Shown here one piece after another: positions 5,665 to 6,228 of a DNA stretch of 6,228 bases. Where the stretch lies: assembly GCA_947259435.1 (NCBI GenBank), contig CAMYMP010000156.1, positions 1-6,228 of the forward strand. The letters run 5' to 3'. A program made the position numbers and the translations under genes. Each line of letters begins with the position of its first letter. Positions within the stretch are counted from its first letter, which is position 1. The notes beneath the pieces were generated by a model. That model did no database searches. It had not been told where the DNA came from and worked only from the letters and a program-made list of their open reading frames with translations. The DNA comes from an uncultured Woeseiaceae bacterium (GTDB lineage: Bacteria > Pseudomonadota > Gammaproteobacteria > Woeseiales > Woeseiaceae).

Positions 5665-6228
5665 CTAGTTGAGCTGGCCTGGCACGAACTCGTCCATGAC
5701 CGCACTCTTCAGAATGTCGGGCGGCAGCATTCCCTGATCCAGTATGAAGTCATGAAAAGCCCGTTGATCGAACGCGTCCTGTAACTTGAGTTCCGCCTGA
5801 GTTCTGAGCGCCTGCATTTTGCTGTAGCCGTAGTAATAAGCTGTCGCCTGTCCCGGCATGCGATAGGTATAGCGCTCGACTTCGTTCTGCGCCCAGGATT
5901 CACCAATGGCAATGTCCTCGACGATAAGCCTTTTCGCCTCTTCCGGCGTGATCATGCCGAGATTCAGCATCGGGTCGAGGAACATCCTCGCCGCGCGCAT
6001 AAGGCGATACTGCAGGCTTATTAGCTGGCCTTCGATTGGCAGGTACGGGCGCATTATCGCCTCGGCATACAGCCCCCAGCCCTCGACATTCGCACTATTG
6101 AAAGCGAAAACCGCACGGGTGATCGAAACGCCGGATTCGACGATGCTCGAAAACTGCATCTCGTGCCCGGGCCGTGCTTCGTGCGCCGTGAGCGTCCAGG
6201 CGCCAGCCTCGTAGGTATCATCAGTCTG
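5665..6228 (-). CDS. DUF885 family protein, C-terminal part (start outside window)
   Basis: The frame is open to the right edge; 187 residues are visible. The first visible residues end in TLTAHEARPGHEMQ (nt about 6195-6154), the HExxPGH motif typical of DUF885 proteins, followed by FNSANVEGWGLYAEA, the EGWxLYxE motif that in this family likely completes a metal site. The rest (DPMLNLGMITPEEAKRLIVE, then YRMPGQATAYYYG, and FHDFILDQGMLPP) is the normal C-terminus and ends at about the expected place (TAG at 5667-5665). DUF885 proteins are thought to be metallopeptidase-like hydrolases, often secreted; a signal peptide would lie outside the window. ATG 6159 is internal, since it falls within the HEARPGHEMQ motif. 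The gene lies 67 bp upstream of, and in the same direction as, the zinc-ribbon gene and could be co-transcribed with it. Confidence 0.92.
   Translation of the reverse strand, partial: QTDDTYEAGAWTLTAHEARPGHEMQFSSIVESGVSITRAVFAFNSANVEGWGLYAEAIMRPYLPIEGQLISLQYRLMRAARMFLDPMLNLGMITPEEAKRLIVEDIAIGESWAQNEVERYTYRMPGQATAYYYGYSKMQALRTQAELKLQDAFDQRAFHDFILDQGMLPPDILKSAVMDEFVPGQLN

Noticed and set aside
5598..5705. Longer zinc-ribbon protein starting at 5705
   Set aside because: The added residues are Ser/Trp/Cys-rich, overlap the DUF885 gene, and lack the family look; ATG 5597 has GGGAAG upstream.
1..6228. CRISPR array, tRNA, rRNA, IS element or attachment site
   Set aside because: No spaced direct repeats, cloverleaf, transposase or terminal inverted repeats were seen on either strand.

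Overview
The window comes from a bacterial chromosome with moderate-to-high GC and tightly packed genes. It is most likely from a proteobacterium, probably a gammaproteobacterium. The pointers are a Burkholderia-type 7-carboxy-7-deazaguanine synthase (CX14CX2C cluster motif), a Tat-lipoprotein signal, a DUF885 protein and the general codon use. The lineage call is an inference from these proteins; no rRNA or other marker is present. I see no tRNA, rRNA, CRISPR array, IS element or rho-independent terminator.

Layout. Left (1-956, + strand): the 3' part of a Fic-family AMP-transferase gene. It enters from beyond the left edge; the inhibitory-helix motif lies in the first visible codons, upstream of the first possible in-window start. 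It converges on a two-TM membrane protein (953-1651, -) whose architecture recalls putative phage abortive-infection proteins. The two genes share a CTAG palindrome as both stop codons. An 82-bp divergent promoter region (1652-1733) separates this gene from a six-helix membrane protein (1734-2573, +) that carries a clear internal repeat and that I do not recognise as a named family.

Right (2575-5597, -): an apparent five-gene operon read right to left. It comprises a small two-site zinc-ribbon protein, a Tat-exported lipoprotein short-chain dehydrogenase (SDR), queC, queE and a small membrane-anchored protein. All junctions overlap (8, 4, 4 and 1 bp, counting the original SDR end). QueE and QueC catalyse the last two steps to preQ0 in queuosine / 7-deazaguanine synthesis; queD and folE are not here. 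The far right (5665-6228, -) is the C-terminal part of a DUF885 protein running off the edge.

The most notable points are: (1) the SDR gene is broken near 4540, where a net deletion and frameshift separates the catalytic core from a recognisable C-terminal tail that still overlaps the queC start; (2) the threefold helical repeat in the 279-aa membrane protein; (3) an exported SDR inside a queuosine operon; (4) the Fic / Abi-like pair, a possible but unproven defence context. I find no clear evidence for a wholly new system. The SDR lesion and the repeat protein are the items most worth following.
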